Of a stretch of 64,000 bases of DNA, positions 18,427 to 27,856 are shown piece by piece (the stretch's first letter is position 1; each line of letters opens with the position of its first letter). The position numbers and the translations under genes were made by a program. A model generated the notes under the pieces. The model made no database searches. It had not been told where the DNA came from and saw only the letters and a list, made by a program, of their open reading frames with translations. This stretch comes from Campylobacter concisus. GTDB taxonomy: Bacteria > Campylobacterota > Campylobacteria > Campylobacterales > Campylobacteraceae. The stretch covers positions 868,001-932,000 of the forward strand of contig NZ_CP021642.1 in assembly GCF_003048375.1 (NCBI RefSeq), written 5' to 3'.

Positions 18427-20681
18427 TAAATAAAATCGCACTAGCTATTGTTTGTCTGATAGCTGGCTTTTCTCTCTCGTTTTTGAAATTTCAAAAAGAG
18501 GACGAGATGCCAAAAGATACTAATCAAACGATTTACTCTATAAATTTTGATGATCTCCCTGAAGAAGAGAAGCAAAGATATGTAAGTAAAGACGATCTTT
18601 ACGAGTATGGTGGCTACATCACGCCAAAGAGCTACATGCAAAATTTTGTTGATGACAAGGATCTAAATTTATCAAACAATGTAAATGAGCTTCAAGAGCA
18701 AGTGCGCGAGCTAAGCAAAAAAAATGAAATTTTGGCCGCTGATAATGTCGATATGAGCGAGAAAAATTTAGACTTTATAAGCAAAATTTCAGAGATGAAA
18801 AGAAATATCGAAAATGAAAAAAACGAGATAGTAGAAAAAAATCAAAAGGCTCTTGGCGAGCTTGAGGCGCAACACTTTGAAAATATCCAAGCTTTGACAA
18901 AGCGCCTAAATGAAGCGCAAGCTGATATGATAGAGAGTTCAAAGGCTTATGAGAAAAAGATAATCGACCTTGAAAATGCGATAAATGACGCTAGAAGTGA
19001 CGATGAGAGCAAACTAAAAGATGCCAAGGCCAGCTTTAATAAATTTAAAGAGAGTTTTGAGGCAAACTACACCGCTTTAAAAGAGCAAAATAACGAGCTA
19101 AATGCGACGCTTGCACAAAAAGAAGCTCTTATAAAAGAGTATGAAAAAGCTCAAAGCGAAAAAGATAGAGGCGAGAAAAAAGAAATTTTGATTTTAAAAG
19201 AGGAGATCGAGCGAGTTAAAAATGACGCCGACACTCAAAAATTTAGCTACGAAAAAGAGATAAATGCACTAAATGATGGCTTTGAGACACAAAAGAGTGT
19301 TATGGAGGATGAGCTTTCTAAAAAGGCAAACAAGATAATCGATCTGCAGGAGGCTCTTGAGTCAAACAAGACCGCACTAAAAGATAGAATTTACGAGCTT
19401 GAAGAGATCAAGAAAAACCTAAACTCAAAAGATCTAATGGCGCAAAGCTATAATGGCAAAAATTTAGAGCTAAATGCCTCGCTTGCGGCACTTCATAAGA
19501 GTTTTGACGATCTAAAACAAAAGAGCCTAAAAAGCGAGCAAGAGAACAAGCTTGCAAATGAAAATATAAGCTCGCTTAAAAAAGAGCTTGAGAGGGCAAA
19601 TGCCCTAAATAAAAAGCTTGAAAAGCAAAATTTAGACGCAAACTCAACTCTAAGTGAGCTAAGCAAAAAGCTAAGTTTAAGTGAAGAGAGCCTTAAAAAG
19701 AGCCAAGAAGAGCTAAAAGCGCTTGATACGAAGACAACTAAATTTCTAAAAACGCTATTTGATCAAAACCAAACCATCTCTTTGCAGTCGCAGAAACTTG
19801 GCTCAAACGAGGGCGAGCTAAAGAATTTGAGCTCAAAGCTCGATCTAAAAGATGCAAAGATAAAGGAGCTTGAAGAAAATGTCACAAAGACAAGTCAGAT
19901 GCTCCTTTCTAAGCAAAGCGAGCTAGAAACTCAAAAAAGAACACTAAAGATCGATATGCAAAACTATGAAATTTTGCGTCAGCAAATAAACATGCTACAA
20001 AAAAAGATAGTCGATACCTCAACATTTTTAACCGATAACAACAAAAGTGGCGGCAAAAATTTACTAAGCTTGCAAAATGAACTAGAAAATGCAAAACAAA
20101 AGCTAAATGAGAGCAACAAGACGATCGAGCGGCTAAATTCAAAGATAAATGAGCTAAGCTCAACCACTCACAAAGGCGGTAGCGGTAGTGTAAATGCCCA
20201 GATAGTCGAGCTCCAAAAAGATATCGAGCAAAATTTAAACAGACAAGATGAGCTTGAAAATGAAAATGTAAATTTAAAAAATATCTTACAGGCTACGACA
20301 AAGCCAGAAACGCCAACAAAGCTAGTCCTCATCTCTAGCATCGAATGCGACGATATGGACGCAAAAGACAAGGTTAGCATAATGTGCAAAAACAGAGTGA
20401 GCGAGTTTTTGCAGAGATTTAACTCAAACTACATGTATGAGATCATCCCGATCGTGGATAAGAAAAATTTTGTCATCCCATCAAATGTCGCTCAAAATAT
20501 CAAAAAAGATGACCTTGGCAAGCTAAACAACTACGTAAATTACGGCGTTGGCAAGGAGCGTGCAAAGGCAGCTGCTGAGCTTATCAAAGAGGAATTTGGC
20601 GACTTTGCAAGGATCAGCTTTAGCTCCGAAGTGATCGTAAAAGATGTGACGCGCGGCTTTATCATCAAGGTTTATAGATGA
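18423..20681 (+). CDS. Long coiled-coil membrane-anchored protein with OmpA-like tail
   Basis: A 752-residue protein that begins with a membrane segment or uncleaved signal (residues 4-20, KIALAIVCLIAGFSLSF), followed by roughly 500 residues of heptad-rich Glu/Lys/Leu/Asn coiled coil (about 75-630). The last 110 residues form a globular domain; GVGKERAKAAAELIKEEFG followed by DFARISFSSEV resembles the peptidoglycan-binding OmpA pattern of Arg-Ala followed by a helix and RI. The start is a TTG overlapping the previous stop (TTGA). Likely a periplasm-spanning scaffold, but function is unknown. It overlaps the next gene by four bases. Confidence 0.65.
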   Translation: MINKIALAIVCLIAGFSLSFLKFQKEDEMPKDTNQTIYSINFDDLPEEEKQRYVSKDDLYEYGGYITPKSYMQNFVDDKDLNLSNNVNELQEQVRELSKKNEILAADNVDMSEKNLDFISKISEMKRNIENEKNEIVEKNQKALGELEAQHFENIQALTKRLNEAQADMIESSKAYEKKIIDLENAINDARSDDESKLKDAKASFNKFKESFEANYTALKEQNNELNATLAQKEALIKEYEKAQSEKDRGEKKEILILKEEIERVKNDADTQKFSYEKEINALNDGFETQKSVMEDELSKKANKIIDLQEALESNKTALKDRIYELEEIKKNLNSKDLMAQSYNGKNLELNASLAALHKSFDDLKQKSLKSEQENKLANENISSLKKELERANALNKKLEKQNLDANSTLSELSKKLSLSEESLKKSQEELKALDTKTTKFLKTLFDQNQTISLQSQKLGSNEGELKNLSSKLDLKDAKIKELEENVTKTSQMLLSKQSELETQKRTLKIDMQNYEILRQQINMLQKKIVDTSTFLTDNNKSGGKNLLSLQNELENAKQKLNESNKTIERLNSKINELSSTTHKGGSGSVNAQIVELQKDIEQNLNRQDELENENVNLKNILQATTKPETPTKLVLISSIECDDMDAKDKVSIMCKNRVSEFLQRFNSNYMYEIIPIVDKKNFVIPSNVAQNIKKDDLGKLNNYVNYGVGKERAKAAAELIKEEFGDFARISFSSEVIVKDVTRGFIIKVYR

Positions 20682-21385
20682 TCTTGGCTCAGCTTGAAAA
20701 TGGCTATCGCTACAACAGCGATACGCTCGTTCTTTATGATTTTATCTGCTCTAGTGTAGGCGAAATTTCTGGCAGGGTTTTGGACGTTGGAGCAGGGTGC
20801 GGGATACTTGGACTTTTGCTTAAGCGTGACTTTAAAAAGATAGATCTAAGCATGCTTGATCTTTTGGAGCTAAATAGCGAAATTTCAAGCTTTAACGCAA
20901 AGAACAACTGCTTAGAGGCTAGAGCTATAACGGCTGATTTTGCAAATTTTAAAGATAGTGAGAAATTTGATCTAATCATCTCAAATCCGCCTTTTTATCA
21001 CGACGGTGTTACAAAAAGCCAAAATGAGCACATAAAAGTTAGTAGATATGCAAGCTCGCTAAATTTAAAGGATTTTATAAGAGGCATAAGCGTAAATTTA
21101 AAGCCACATAAAAGGGCATTTTTTTGCTATGCGCCAGATGATCTTAGCGAGATAGCGGCATGCTTAAAAGAGTATAAGCTAAATTTGGTGAGTTTAAAAT
21201 TTATCCATACCAAAAAGGATAAGCCAGCAAATTTGGCTTTGCTTGAAGTGCGAAACAACTCAAACTCAAAGCTAAAAGTCCTGCCGCCTCTAGTGATGAG
21301 CAAGGATGGCGCGCACACGAAAGAGGCAAGCGAGATCTTTAAAAAAGCAGATACAAACAGCGTCTCTTACAAGGAGATAGCGTGA
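20678..21385 (+). CDS. tRNA1(Val) adenine-N6 methyltransferase family protein (TrmN6-like)
   Basis: A 235-residue SAM-dependent methyltransferase. Motif I is VLDVGAGCGILGLLL (about residues 34-48) and the catalytic N6-adenine motif is IISNPPFYHDG (about 102-112), followed by the family's KSQNEHIKVSRYASSL. E. coli TrmN6 modifies A37 of tRNA-Val1; the exact tRNA target here is inferred from family membership. The ATG overlaps the preceding stop, and the gene's own stop overlaps the next GTG, so it sits in a tightly coupled run that continues to mnmH, with several translation or RNA-modification genes. Confidence 0.85.
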   Translation: MILAQLENGYRYNSDTLVLYDFICSSVGEISGRVLDVGAGCGILGLLLKRDFKKIDLSMLDLLELNSEISSFNAKNNCLEARAITADFANFKDSEKFDLIISNPPFYHDGVTKSQNEHIKVSRYASSLNLKDFIRGISVNLKPHKRAFFCYAPDDLSEIAACLKEYKLNLVSLKFIHTKKDKPANLALLEVRNNSNSKLKVLPPLVMSKDGAHTKEASEIFKKADTNSVSYKEIA

Positions 21386-21747
21386 GGGCTGAGGGTTTTA
21401 GCTATGAGTTTGATCCTAGCTTTTGCGAGAGTTGCGGAGGCAAATGCTGCACTGGCGAGAGTGGCTACATCTGGATAGATGAGGGTGAAATTTTAAAATT
21501 TTGCGCCGCTTTTGATATGCCAAAAGATGAGTTTGAGAGCAAATTTCTAATAAAAGTGGGCGTAAGACGAAGCATCAAAGAAAAGCCTTATGATGACGGT
21601 TTTGCTTGCATATTTTTTGATGAGAAAAATAAAAACTGCTCGGTTTATAAGCTAAGACCTAAGCAGTGCAGGACATTTCCGTTTTGGGATTATTTTAAAA
21701 AAAATTTAAAGGAGCTAAGAGCAGAATGCATTGGCGTAAAATTTTAA
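21382..21747 (+). CDS. YkgJ family cysteine-cluster protein
   Basis: A 121-residue protein of the YkgJ (CxxCxxxCC) family, thought to bind zinc or an iron-sulfur cluster. It contains CESCGGKCCTGESGYIWID at residues 13-31 and later cysteines in DGFACIFFDEKNKNCSVY and RPKQCRTFPFWDY. Function is unknown. It starts at GTG (overlapping the previous TGA), and its end overlaps the next gene by 22 bases. Neighbouring order (methyltransferase, YkgJ, TPR protein, trpC) matches C. jejuni. Confidence 0.85.
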   Translation: MRAEGFSYEFDPSFCESCGGKCCTGESGYIWIDEGEILKFCAAFDMPKDEFESKFLIKVGVRRSIKEKPYDDGFACIFFDEKNKNCSVYKLRPKQCRTFPFWDYFKKNLKELRAECIGVKF

Positions 21748-22988
21748 TAATTTTTATAAGCGTATTTTTTAGCACGCATCTGCTTGCAGATGACAACAAA
21801 AGTGTAAATTTACGCCTAATGCAAGCTCTCATCTCGCAAGATAGTGGCGATGTAAATGCTAGCATCCAGACCTATCTAGGACTTTTTAAAGAGACAAATC
21901 AAAAGACCTATCTAAAAGAGGCGATCAAGCTAGCCTTTGCTACAAAAAATGAAAATTTAGATAGCCTCATGGCTGAGGGCGAAAATAGCCTAAAAGATGA
22001 TAGCGACTTTATCAGGATCAAAGTGGCAAATTTTGTCAATCTCTCTAAGCTAAACGAGGCAAAAGAGCTGATGCAAGAGCTTGCCACAAAAGAGCCAAAC
22101 GCTCAAAATTTGCTCATGCTTGGCACCATTTGCATGATGCAAAATGATACTGTAACGGCGCTAAAATACTTTGAAGAGGCATACTCGCTAAAGCCTGAAG
22201 AGGAGAATTTACTCCGCATCGTTGATATACTTTTAAACCGCATGGATAATGTAAATGATGCGACAAAATACCTCGAGAAATTCCGCGAGGAGCAGGGCTG
22301 CACTCAAAAGACATGTGAGCTTTTGGCTGAAATTTACTCTCAGCAAAGAAATTTCCCAAAGGTGATCGAGCTTTTTGAGGAGATCTACGACATCACTCAC
22401 GACACCTCTTATCTTGACAAGATCGTGCAGTATTTTGTCTATGCTAAAAATTATAAAGCGGCTATTGAAATTTTGAAAAAATATGGCTACAACGACGCCA
22501 CGCTGATGGATCTTTACGCTGCGACTGGAAATTTTGGCGATGCATACGTTTTGGCGGTTAAAATTTATAACGATAGCAGGGATCTAAATTTCTTAGCAAA
22601 GGCCGCTATCTACGAGTATGAGATGAATAAAGATAGCCTAGATGAGAAAAAGATCGCTGATATCTTAGATAAATTTGAAGCTAGCGTGCCAAAGCTTAAT
22701 AACGATATGTTTTTTAACTACTACGGCTACTTGCTCATTGATCACGAGATAGACCCTAGAAAGGGTGTGGAGATGGTGCAAAAAGCCCTTGAGATCTCGC
22801 CAGAATCACCTTACTACGAGGACTCGCTAGCGTGGGGGTACTTCAAGCTTGGCGAGTGCAAAAAGGCAAAGGGCATAATGAGTCACGCGATGAAAGATGT
22901 TGATTTTAGGAGTTCAAAAGAGGCAAAAGAGCACCTGCATCTAATCGAGCGCTGCATAATAAATTTAAACAAAAGGCTTAAAAAATGA
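21726..22988 (+). CDS. Periplasmic or envelope TPR-repeat protein
   Basis: A 420-residue protein with an N-terminal signal ([19 protein letters not shown], cleavage about residue 21) and a helical body of tetratricopeptide-like repeats, for example [20 protein letters not shown] then [10 protein letters not shown] around residues 130-160 and [20 protein letters not shown] near 360. Such proteins scaffold envelope complexes; no partner can be named. The ATG lies within the previous gene (22-base overlap) and the stop overlaps trpC by four bases. Probably exported, possibly anchored. Confidence 0.75.
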   Translation: MHWRKILIIFISVFFSTHLLADDNKSVNLRLMQALISQDSGDVNASIQTYLGLFKETNQKTYLKEAIKLAFATKNENLDSLMAEGENSLKDDSDFIRIKVANFVNLSKLNEAKELMQELATKEPNAQNLLMLGTICMMQNDTVTALKYFEEAYSLKPEEENLLRIVDILLNRMDNVNDATKYLEKFREEQGCTQKTCELLAEIYSQQRNFPKVIELFEEIYDITHDTSYLDKIVQYFVYAKNYKAAIEILKKYGYNDATLMDLYAATGNFGDAYVLAVKIYNDSRDLNFLAKAAIYEYEMNKDSLDEKKIADILDKFEASVPKLNNDMFFNYYGYLLIDHEIDPRKGVEMVQKALEISPESPYYEDSLAWGYFKLGECKKAKGIMSHAMKDVDFRSSKEAKEHLHLIERCIINLNKRLKK

Positions 22989-23770
22989 TACTTGATGAGA
23001 TCATAAAAAAGACAAAAGAGGATCTAAAAAAGCGAAAAGCTGACTATCCGCAGGAGTGGCTGGGCCGCTCGCTCGCATACAACCCATACGTGCCAAGAGA
23101 CGTTTTGGGCGCACTTAGATCAAGCAAAGATGAGCCTATAAAGATCATAGCCGAGATAAAAAAAGCAAGTCCAAGCAAAGGCGTGATAAGAGAGGACTTT
23201 GAGCCGATCAAGATCGCTCAGGAGTACGAGCAATACGCAAATGCCTTTAGTATCCTAACGGAGCCTCACTGGTTTAAGGGTGACATCGAGTATATCACGC
23301 AGGTTCGCCGCTACGCCTCAAAGCCTATCCTTAGAAAAGACTTTATCGTTGATAAGTATCAAATTTTAGAAGCTCTTGTTTATGGAGCAGACTTTATCCT
23401 GCTCATCGCTAAAGCGCTAACTCAAGGCGAGCTAAAAGAGCTACTTGATTACGCGCACCACTTGGGGCTTGAGGTCTTAGTAGAGACACATGACGCGAGC
23501 GATGTGAAAAAGGCGGTCTTTGCAGGAGCAAATATAATAGGGATAAATCATAGAAATTTAGATGATTTTACGATGGATATGAGCCTTTGCGAGAAGCTCG
23601 TACCGCTTTTGCCAAACGGCAAGATAATAGTCGCCGAAAGCGGTCTTTACGAGCATGAGCAGCTTTGTGAGCTAAACAAGATCGGAGTTGATGCCTTCTT
23701 GATAGGAGAGCATTTCATGAGGCAAGATGATATAAAAAATGCCGTTAAAAAGATAAAGGAGGGCGAGTGA
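22985..23770 (+). CDS. trpC: Indole-3-glycerol phosphate synthase
   Basis: TrpC closes the indole ring in tryptophan synthesis. The 261-residue (beta/alpha)8 barrel shows [13 protein letters not shown] (phosphate and catalytic Lys loop), [11 protein letters not shown], the catalytic Glu in [23 protein letters not shown] and [11 protein letters not shown]. It is a monofunctional protein without the PRAI fusion of E. coli. It stands in a coupled run rather than with other trp genes, as in C. jejuni, so its expression is probably tied to the neighbours rather than to a trp operon. Stop and next start overlap. Confidence 0.95.
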   Translation: MILDEIIKKTKEDLKKRKADYPQEWLGRSLAYNPYVPRDVLGALRSSKDEPIKIIAEIKKASPSKGVIREDFEPIKIAQEYEQYANAFSILTEPHWFKGDIEYITQVRRYASKPILRKDFIVDKYQILEALVYGADFILLIAKALTQGELKELLDYAHHLGLEVLVETHDASDVKKAVFAGANIIGINHRNLDDFTMDMSLCEKLVPLLPNGKIIVAESGLYEHEQLCELNKIGVDAFLIGEHFMRQDDIKNAVKKIKEGE

Positions 23771-24255
23771 TGCAGCACCTTTGTGCCCCTTGGAGAAGCG
23801 AGTATTTCAGCGCAAAAAAAGATAGTTGTGTCTTTTGCGAGGTCATAAATTCAAAAGAGGACGACGAGAAAAATGGCGTGCTTTTTCGTGCTAAGCACTG
23901 CTTTGGGATCATGAATTTATACCCATATTCGCCAGGTCACTTTATGATCATACCAAACCACCACACCGACAAGATCGAGGAGCTTGACGAGCAGACGTGG
24001 TTTGAGATGAGTAAATTTGTAAGACTTGGGGTTGAAATTTTAAAGCGTGAGCTTCATGCTCAGGGCGTAAATATCGGTATGAATTTAGGCAAGGCAGCAG
24101 GTGCTGGCATAGCTGAGCACGTGCATTATCACCTTGTGCCAAGGTGGAGCGGGGATACAAATTTCATCACAACGATCGCCGATGTCAGGGTAAATGGTAC
24201 GCCGTTTCATCCGCTTTATCAAAAGCTAAAAAAGGCTTTTAGTGGCGTTATTTGA
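23770..24255 (+). CDS. HIT family hydrolase
   Basis: A 161-residue histidine-triad protein; the motif HVHYHLVPRW (residues 118-127) carries the nucleophilic His triad, with an N-terminal CVFCEV zinc-like pair and a nucleotide-binding core (YPYSPGHFMIIPNHH). HIT proteins hydrolyse or transfer nucleoside monophosphates, often acting as Ap4A-type phosphorylases or AMP-lysine hydrolases; substrate is not evident. The start [13 protein letters not shown] matches the family. ATG 23770 overlaps the trpC stop (TGATG); a GTG directly before it is in frame but adds only one residue. The end overlaps mnmH by 14 bases. Confidence 0.92.
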   Translation: MQHLCAPWRSEYFSAKKDSCVFCEVINSKEDDEKNGVLFRAKHCFGIMNLYPYSPGHFMIIPNHHTDKIEELDEQTWFEMSKFVRLGVEILKRELHAQGVNIGMNLGKAAGAGIAEHVHYHLVPRWSGDTNFITTIADVRVNGTPFHPLYQKLKKAFSGVI

Positions 24256-25249
24256 GCTTGATATCGAGCAGTGGCTTGAAAAAAGAGGCGAGTTTGAAGT
24301 CCTGATAGACGCTAGATCGCCGCATGAATATGCCTACTCGCATATAAAAGATGCTCTAAATTTATACGCACTTGATGACACTGAGCACAAAGAGGTAGGC
24401 ACGATCTACAAAAGTGACAGGGCCCTAGCCAAGAGCCTTGGAGCAAAATACATCTGCAAAAATTTACAAAATATCATCGATGAGGTCTATAAAAGGGCCA
24501 AGGTTGGCTCAGCAGTTGGGATATACTGCGCAAAGGGCGGGCTTAGATCAAGCTCGGTTGCCTACGTGCTAAGCATGATCGGATATAGAATTTACAGACT
24601 AAATGGCGGCTACAAGGCTTATAGAAATCACGTTTTGGAGTTTTTAGAGCGTCCTTTAAGCACGAAATTTATCACTCTTTTTGGCAACACTGGCTGCTAT
24701 AAAAGCAAGCTTATAAGAGCACTCTCACCATCAATAGACCTTGAAGCGATGGCAAATCACTTAGGCTCAGTCTTTGGCGCGATAAACGGCGCGCAGCCTA
24801 GTCAAAAAAGCTTTGAGGATGCACTCTTTGAAAAGCTCATCACGCTAAAAGATCAAATTTGCTTTATCGAGGGCGAAAGTAGAAGGATCGGCTCGCTAAC
24901 ACTTCCAAAAAGCCTTTATGAGGCGATGCGCAGCGGCATCTGCGTTGAGGTTAGGGCAAGTTTAGAAAATAGAATTTCTTGCATCACAAGCGACTATAAA
25001 AGCGTGGATAAAGCCTTTTTTGATGAGTGTATAAAAAAAATTTCGCCCTTTATAGACAAAGAGGCCAGAGATGAGGCGGTGGCTAAATTTAACGAAAACG
25101 ACATCGCCAAAGTGGCTGAAATTTTACTAACAAAATACTACGACAAGGTCTATAAGAAAAATGAAAATATCGATGTTTTCGTAAGCTCCGACAACTTTGA
25201 AGAGGCTGTTAAAAAGCTAAATTTGATAAGAGCTGAGGCGAAATTTTAA
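24242..25249 (+). CDS. mnmH: tRNA 2-selenouridine(34) synthase MnmH with atypical P-loop
   Basis: MnmH replaces sulfur with selenium on 2-thiouridine at tRNA position 34, using selenophosphate. The rhodanese domain covers residues 1-130, with the catalytic Cys96 in YCAKGGLRSS. The C-terminal P-loop domain follows, but its Walker A reads GNTGCYKS (148-155), with Tyr in place of the usual Gly before Lys, a change in a normally strict position. The later CITSDYKS and EARDE parts are as in the family. Length is 335 residues. It starts at GTG inside the HIT gene. Selenium use is expected in Campylobacter, which has a selenoprotein formate dehydrogenase. Confidence 0.88.
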   Translation: MALFELDIEQWLEKRGEFEVLIDARSPHEYAYSHIKDALNLYALDDTEHKEVGTIYKSDRALAKSLGAKYICKNLQNIIDEVYKRAKVGSAVGIYCAKGGLRSSSVAYVLSMIGYRIYRLNGGYKAYRNHVLEFLERPLSTKFITLFGNTGCYKSKLIRALSPSIDLEAMANHLGSVFGAINGAQPSQKSFEDALFEKLITLKDQICFIEGESRRIGSLTLPKSLYEAMRSGICVEVRASLENRISCITSDYKSVDKAFFDECIKKISPFIDKEARDEAVAKFNENDIAKVAEILLTKYYDKVYKKNENIDVFVSSDNFEEAVKKLNLIRAEAKF

Positions 25250-25694
25250 ATCCTTGTGACGCTTTGTTTGGGGGTAAAATTTATCTACAAATTTAAATTT
25301 GCTCTATTTTGCTAGGTCAAATTTACTTTTAAATTTAATATAGATCGGTTTTTTGCACTTAAAAATGGCTTAGCTTAAGGCGATTTTTATACTTCGACAT
25401 AAATTTCTTGCTAATTTTTTGAAAATTTCTAGTTAAATTTATCTGTTTTTCTTGGTTTTCTGGATTGGCTGGATTGGCTATCGCCCCTCCACTTTTTCTA
25501 AATTTGCCAAATTTATCAAAAATACTAAAAATAATATGCATAAATATATGTAAAATATTTTGTATTTCTCGCTTTTTTAACTCAAAATTTTTTCAAAAAA
25601 TTTAAGATAACGCCCAAATTTCGCTAAAAAGTTAAAATGGATTTAAAATGCTTTGGGATATAATTTGCGATAAATTTATCAAAAGGCTAAAGTG
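25250..25694 (+). other. Gene-free 445-base region before ilvI
   Basis: AT-rich with no coding gene that I can support. It holds a small tandem repeat (two copies of GGATTGGCT at 25462-25479) and the ilvI promoter (-10 TATAAT at 25659-25664 in TGGGATATAAT). There is no clear terminator after mnmH. I looked for a leader peptide or T-box ahead of the branched-chain genes and saw none. Confidence 0.6.
25659..25664 (+). promoter_or_regulatory. Extended -10 of the ilvI-ilvH-lpxD promoter
   Basis: TATAAT in TTTGGGATATAAT, 31 bases before the preferred ilvI start, with T-rich DNA upstream. Fits the Campylobacter sigma-70 pattern. Confidence 0.65.
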
Positions 25695-27392
25695 ATGATA
25701 AAACAAATTTCTGGTTCACAGATGATAAGCGAAGCCTTGCACGAAGAGGGCGTTGAGATAGTTTTTGGCTATCCTGGCGGTGCAGCTTTAAATATCTACG
25801 ACGAGACATATAAACAAACTTATTTTAAGCACGTCTTGGTTCGCCACGAGCAAGCTGCCGTTCACGCAGCAGACGGATACGCTAGGGTTAGTGGCAAAGT
25901 TGGCGTGGCTTTTGTGACAAGCGGTCCTGGCTTTACAAACGCAGTCACTGGTCTTGCCACGGCTTACAGCGACAGCATCCCAGTTGTGCTTATAAGCGGT
26001 CAAGTACCAACCTTTATGATCGGCACAGATGCCTTTCAAGAGATCGATGCAGTCGGCATTTCACGCCCCTGTGTCAAACATAACTTCTTGGTTAATAGCG
26101 TCGAGGAGCTACCTCGTATCATAAAAGAGGCGTTTTACATCGCAAGATCAGGCCGCCCAGGACCAGTTCATATCGATATCCCAAAAAACGTCACTTCAAG
26201 GCTTGGCGACTTTGTCTATCCAAAAGAAATTTCTATCCCAAGCTACAAACCGACATATAAAGGCAACTCTAAGCAGATCAAAAAAGCAGCAGCTGCGATA
26301 AATGAAGCAAAAAGACCACTTCTTTACATAGGTGGTGGTGCGATCGCATCAAATGCAAGCGAGATCATACGTAAATTTATGAAAAAAACAGGCATCCCAG
26401 CGGTCGAGACGCTTATGGCTCTTGGCGTGCTTGATGCAAAAGATGAGCTAAATTTAGGCATGGCAGGCATGCACGGCAGCTACGCTTCAAATATGGCTCT
26501 TAGCGAGTGTGACCTTCTCATCTCGCTTGGCGCTAGATTTTGCGATAGGGTCACAGGCAGGACAGATGAGTTTGCTAAACACGCAAAGATCATTCACATC
26601 GACATCGATCCAAGCTCTATCTCAAAGATCATAAACGCTCACTATCCGATAGTTGGCGACCTTACAAACGTGCTAAGCGAGCTTTATGAAGAGGTGAAAG
26701 GTGAGCCTAAAAACTATGCGCCTTGGAGAGAAATTTTAGATAGATATCAAAAGCTAAATCCACTTGGCTACACAGACAGCGACACTGTGCTAAAACCACA
26801 ATGGGTAGTTGAAGAGACTGCAAAGATAGTTGGTCCTGAGGCTATCATCGCAACTGACGTCGGTCAGCACCAGATGTGGGTGGCGCAGTTTTATCCATTT
26901 AACCGCGCAAGGCAGCTTGTCACAAGTGGCGGCCTTGGCACGATGGGATATGGCCTGCCTGCAGCGATCGGCGCAAAGTGCGCGAAGCCTGAGCATTTGG
27001 TTGTAAATTTCACAGGCGATGGCTCGATACTTATGAATATCCAAGAGCTAATGACGGCTTATGAGACAAATGTCCCTGTCATAAACATCATCTTAAACAA
27101 CAACTTCTTAGGCATGGTGCGCCAGTGGCAGACATTTTTCTATGAAAAGCGCTACTCATCAACTGATCTTAGCTTGCAGCCTGATTTTGTCAAGATCGCT
27201 GAGGGATTTGGCGGCGTTGGCTTTGTTTGCAAGAGCAAAGATGAGTTTAAAAAGGCTTTAAAAGAGGCGATCAAGAGTAAAAAATCAGCTCTTATCGACG
27301 TGAGGATCGACCGCTTTGAGGACGTGCTTCCTATGGTTCCAGCTGGGGCTGCGATTTATAATATGATATTAAAGAGCAAGGAAGAAAAATGA
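25695..27392 (+). CDS. ilvI: Acetolactate synthase large subunit
   Basis: Catalytic subunit of acetohydroxyacid synthase, first common step to valine, leucine and isoleucine. The 565-residue ThDP enzyme shows FGYPGGAALNIYD with the catalytic Glu in LVRHEQAAVHAADGYAR, the middle FAD-like domain, and the ThDP motif GDGSILMNIQELMTAYE then NVPVINIILNN. A GTG at 25692 precedes the ATG at 25695 by one codon; AAAAGG at 25681-25686 fits the ATG. The stop overlaps ilvH by four bases, giving the classic ilvI-ilvH pair, with lpxD attached, as in C. jejuni. Confidence 0.96.
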   Translation: MIKQISGSQMISEALHEEGVEIVFGYPGGAALNIYDETYKQTYFKHVLVRHEQAAVHAADGYARVSGKVGVAFVTSGPGFTNAVTGLATAYSDSIPVVLISGQVPTFMIGTDAFQEIDAVGISRPCVKHNFLVNSVEELPRIIKEAFYIARSGRPGPVHIDIPKNVTSRLGDFVYPKEISIPSYKPTYKGNSKQIKKAAAAINEAKRPLLYIGGGAIASNASEIIRKFMKKTGIPAVETLMALGVLDAKDELNLGMAGMHGSYASNMALSECDLLISLGARFCDRVTGRTDEFAKHAKIIHIDIDPSSISKIINAHYPIVGDLTNVLSELYEEVKGEPKNYAPWREILDRYQKLNPLGYTDSDTVLKPQWVVEETAKIVGPEAIIATDVGQHQMWVAQFYPFNRARQLVTSGGLGTMGYGLPAAIGAKCAKPEHLVVNFTGDGSILMNIQELMTAYETNVPVINIILNNNFLGMVRQWQTFFYEKRYSSTDLSLQPDFVKIAEGFGGVGFVCKSKDEFKKALKEAIKSKKSALIDVRIDRFEDVLPMVPAGAAIYNMILKSKEEK

Positions 27393-27856
27393 GTATCAGA
27401 AGAACGATTTCGGTTATAGTTTTAAATGAACATGGCGTTTTGGCTAGGATTTCTGGGCTTTTTGCGGGCAGGGGCTACAACATCGACACGCTCACAGTCG
27501 CTCCGATACCTGAGAGCAACTTTTCAAGACTAAGCATCGTCACAAGCGGCGATGAGAGGGTTTTAGAGCAGATCGTAAAACAGCTTCACAAGCTCATCCC
27601 AACATATAAAGTCATAGAAAGTGGCGAATTTGTCGAAAAAGAGATGGCTCTTGTGAAAATTCCGCTTGGTGAAAATTTCGCTGGCCTTGAGGCGATACTA
27701 AAGTCATACAACGGTATCGTCACAAATACAAACGAAAACTACATCGTCGTCATGGTGGCTGACGATGCGAGCAGGATAGAGAATTTTTTAAAGTCAATAA
27801 AGAAATTTAACCCAGTTGACGTCGTGCGCGGCGGATCTGTGATAATGGATATATGA
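27389..27856 (+). CDS. ilvH: Acetolactate synthase small (regulatory) subunit
   Basis: A 155-residue protein with an N-terminal ACT domain, RRTISVIVLNEHGVLARISG (residues 4-23) followed by GRGYNIDTLTVAPI, the site of valine feedback control, and a C-terminal second domain ending in VDVVRGGSVIMDI. It activates and regulates the large subunit. The ATG overlaps the ilvI stop, and its stop overlaps the start of lpxD, so all three are probably translated from one message. Confidence 0.95.
   Translation: MSIRRTISVIVLNEHGVLARISGLFAGRGYNIDTLTVAPIPESNFSRLSIVTSGDERVLEQIVKQLHKLIPTYKVIESGEFVEKEMALVKIPLGENFAGLEAILKSYNGIVTNTNENYIVVMVADDASRIENFLKSIKKFNPVDVVRGGSVIMDI

Noticed and set aside
25359-25541. 60-residue minus-strand open frame before ilvI
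   Set aside because: No ribosome site, low-complexity Asn/Lys/Phe content, and a small tandem repeat explains its PAN-PEN stretch.
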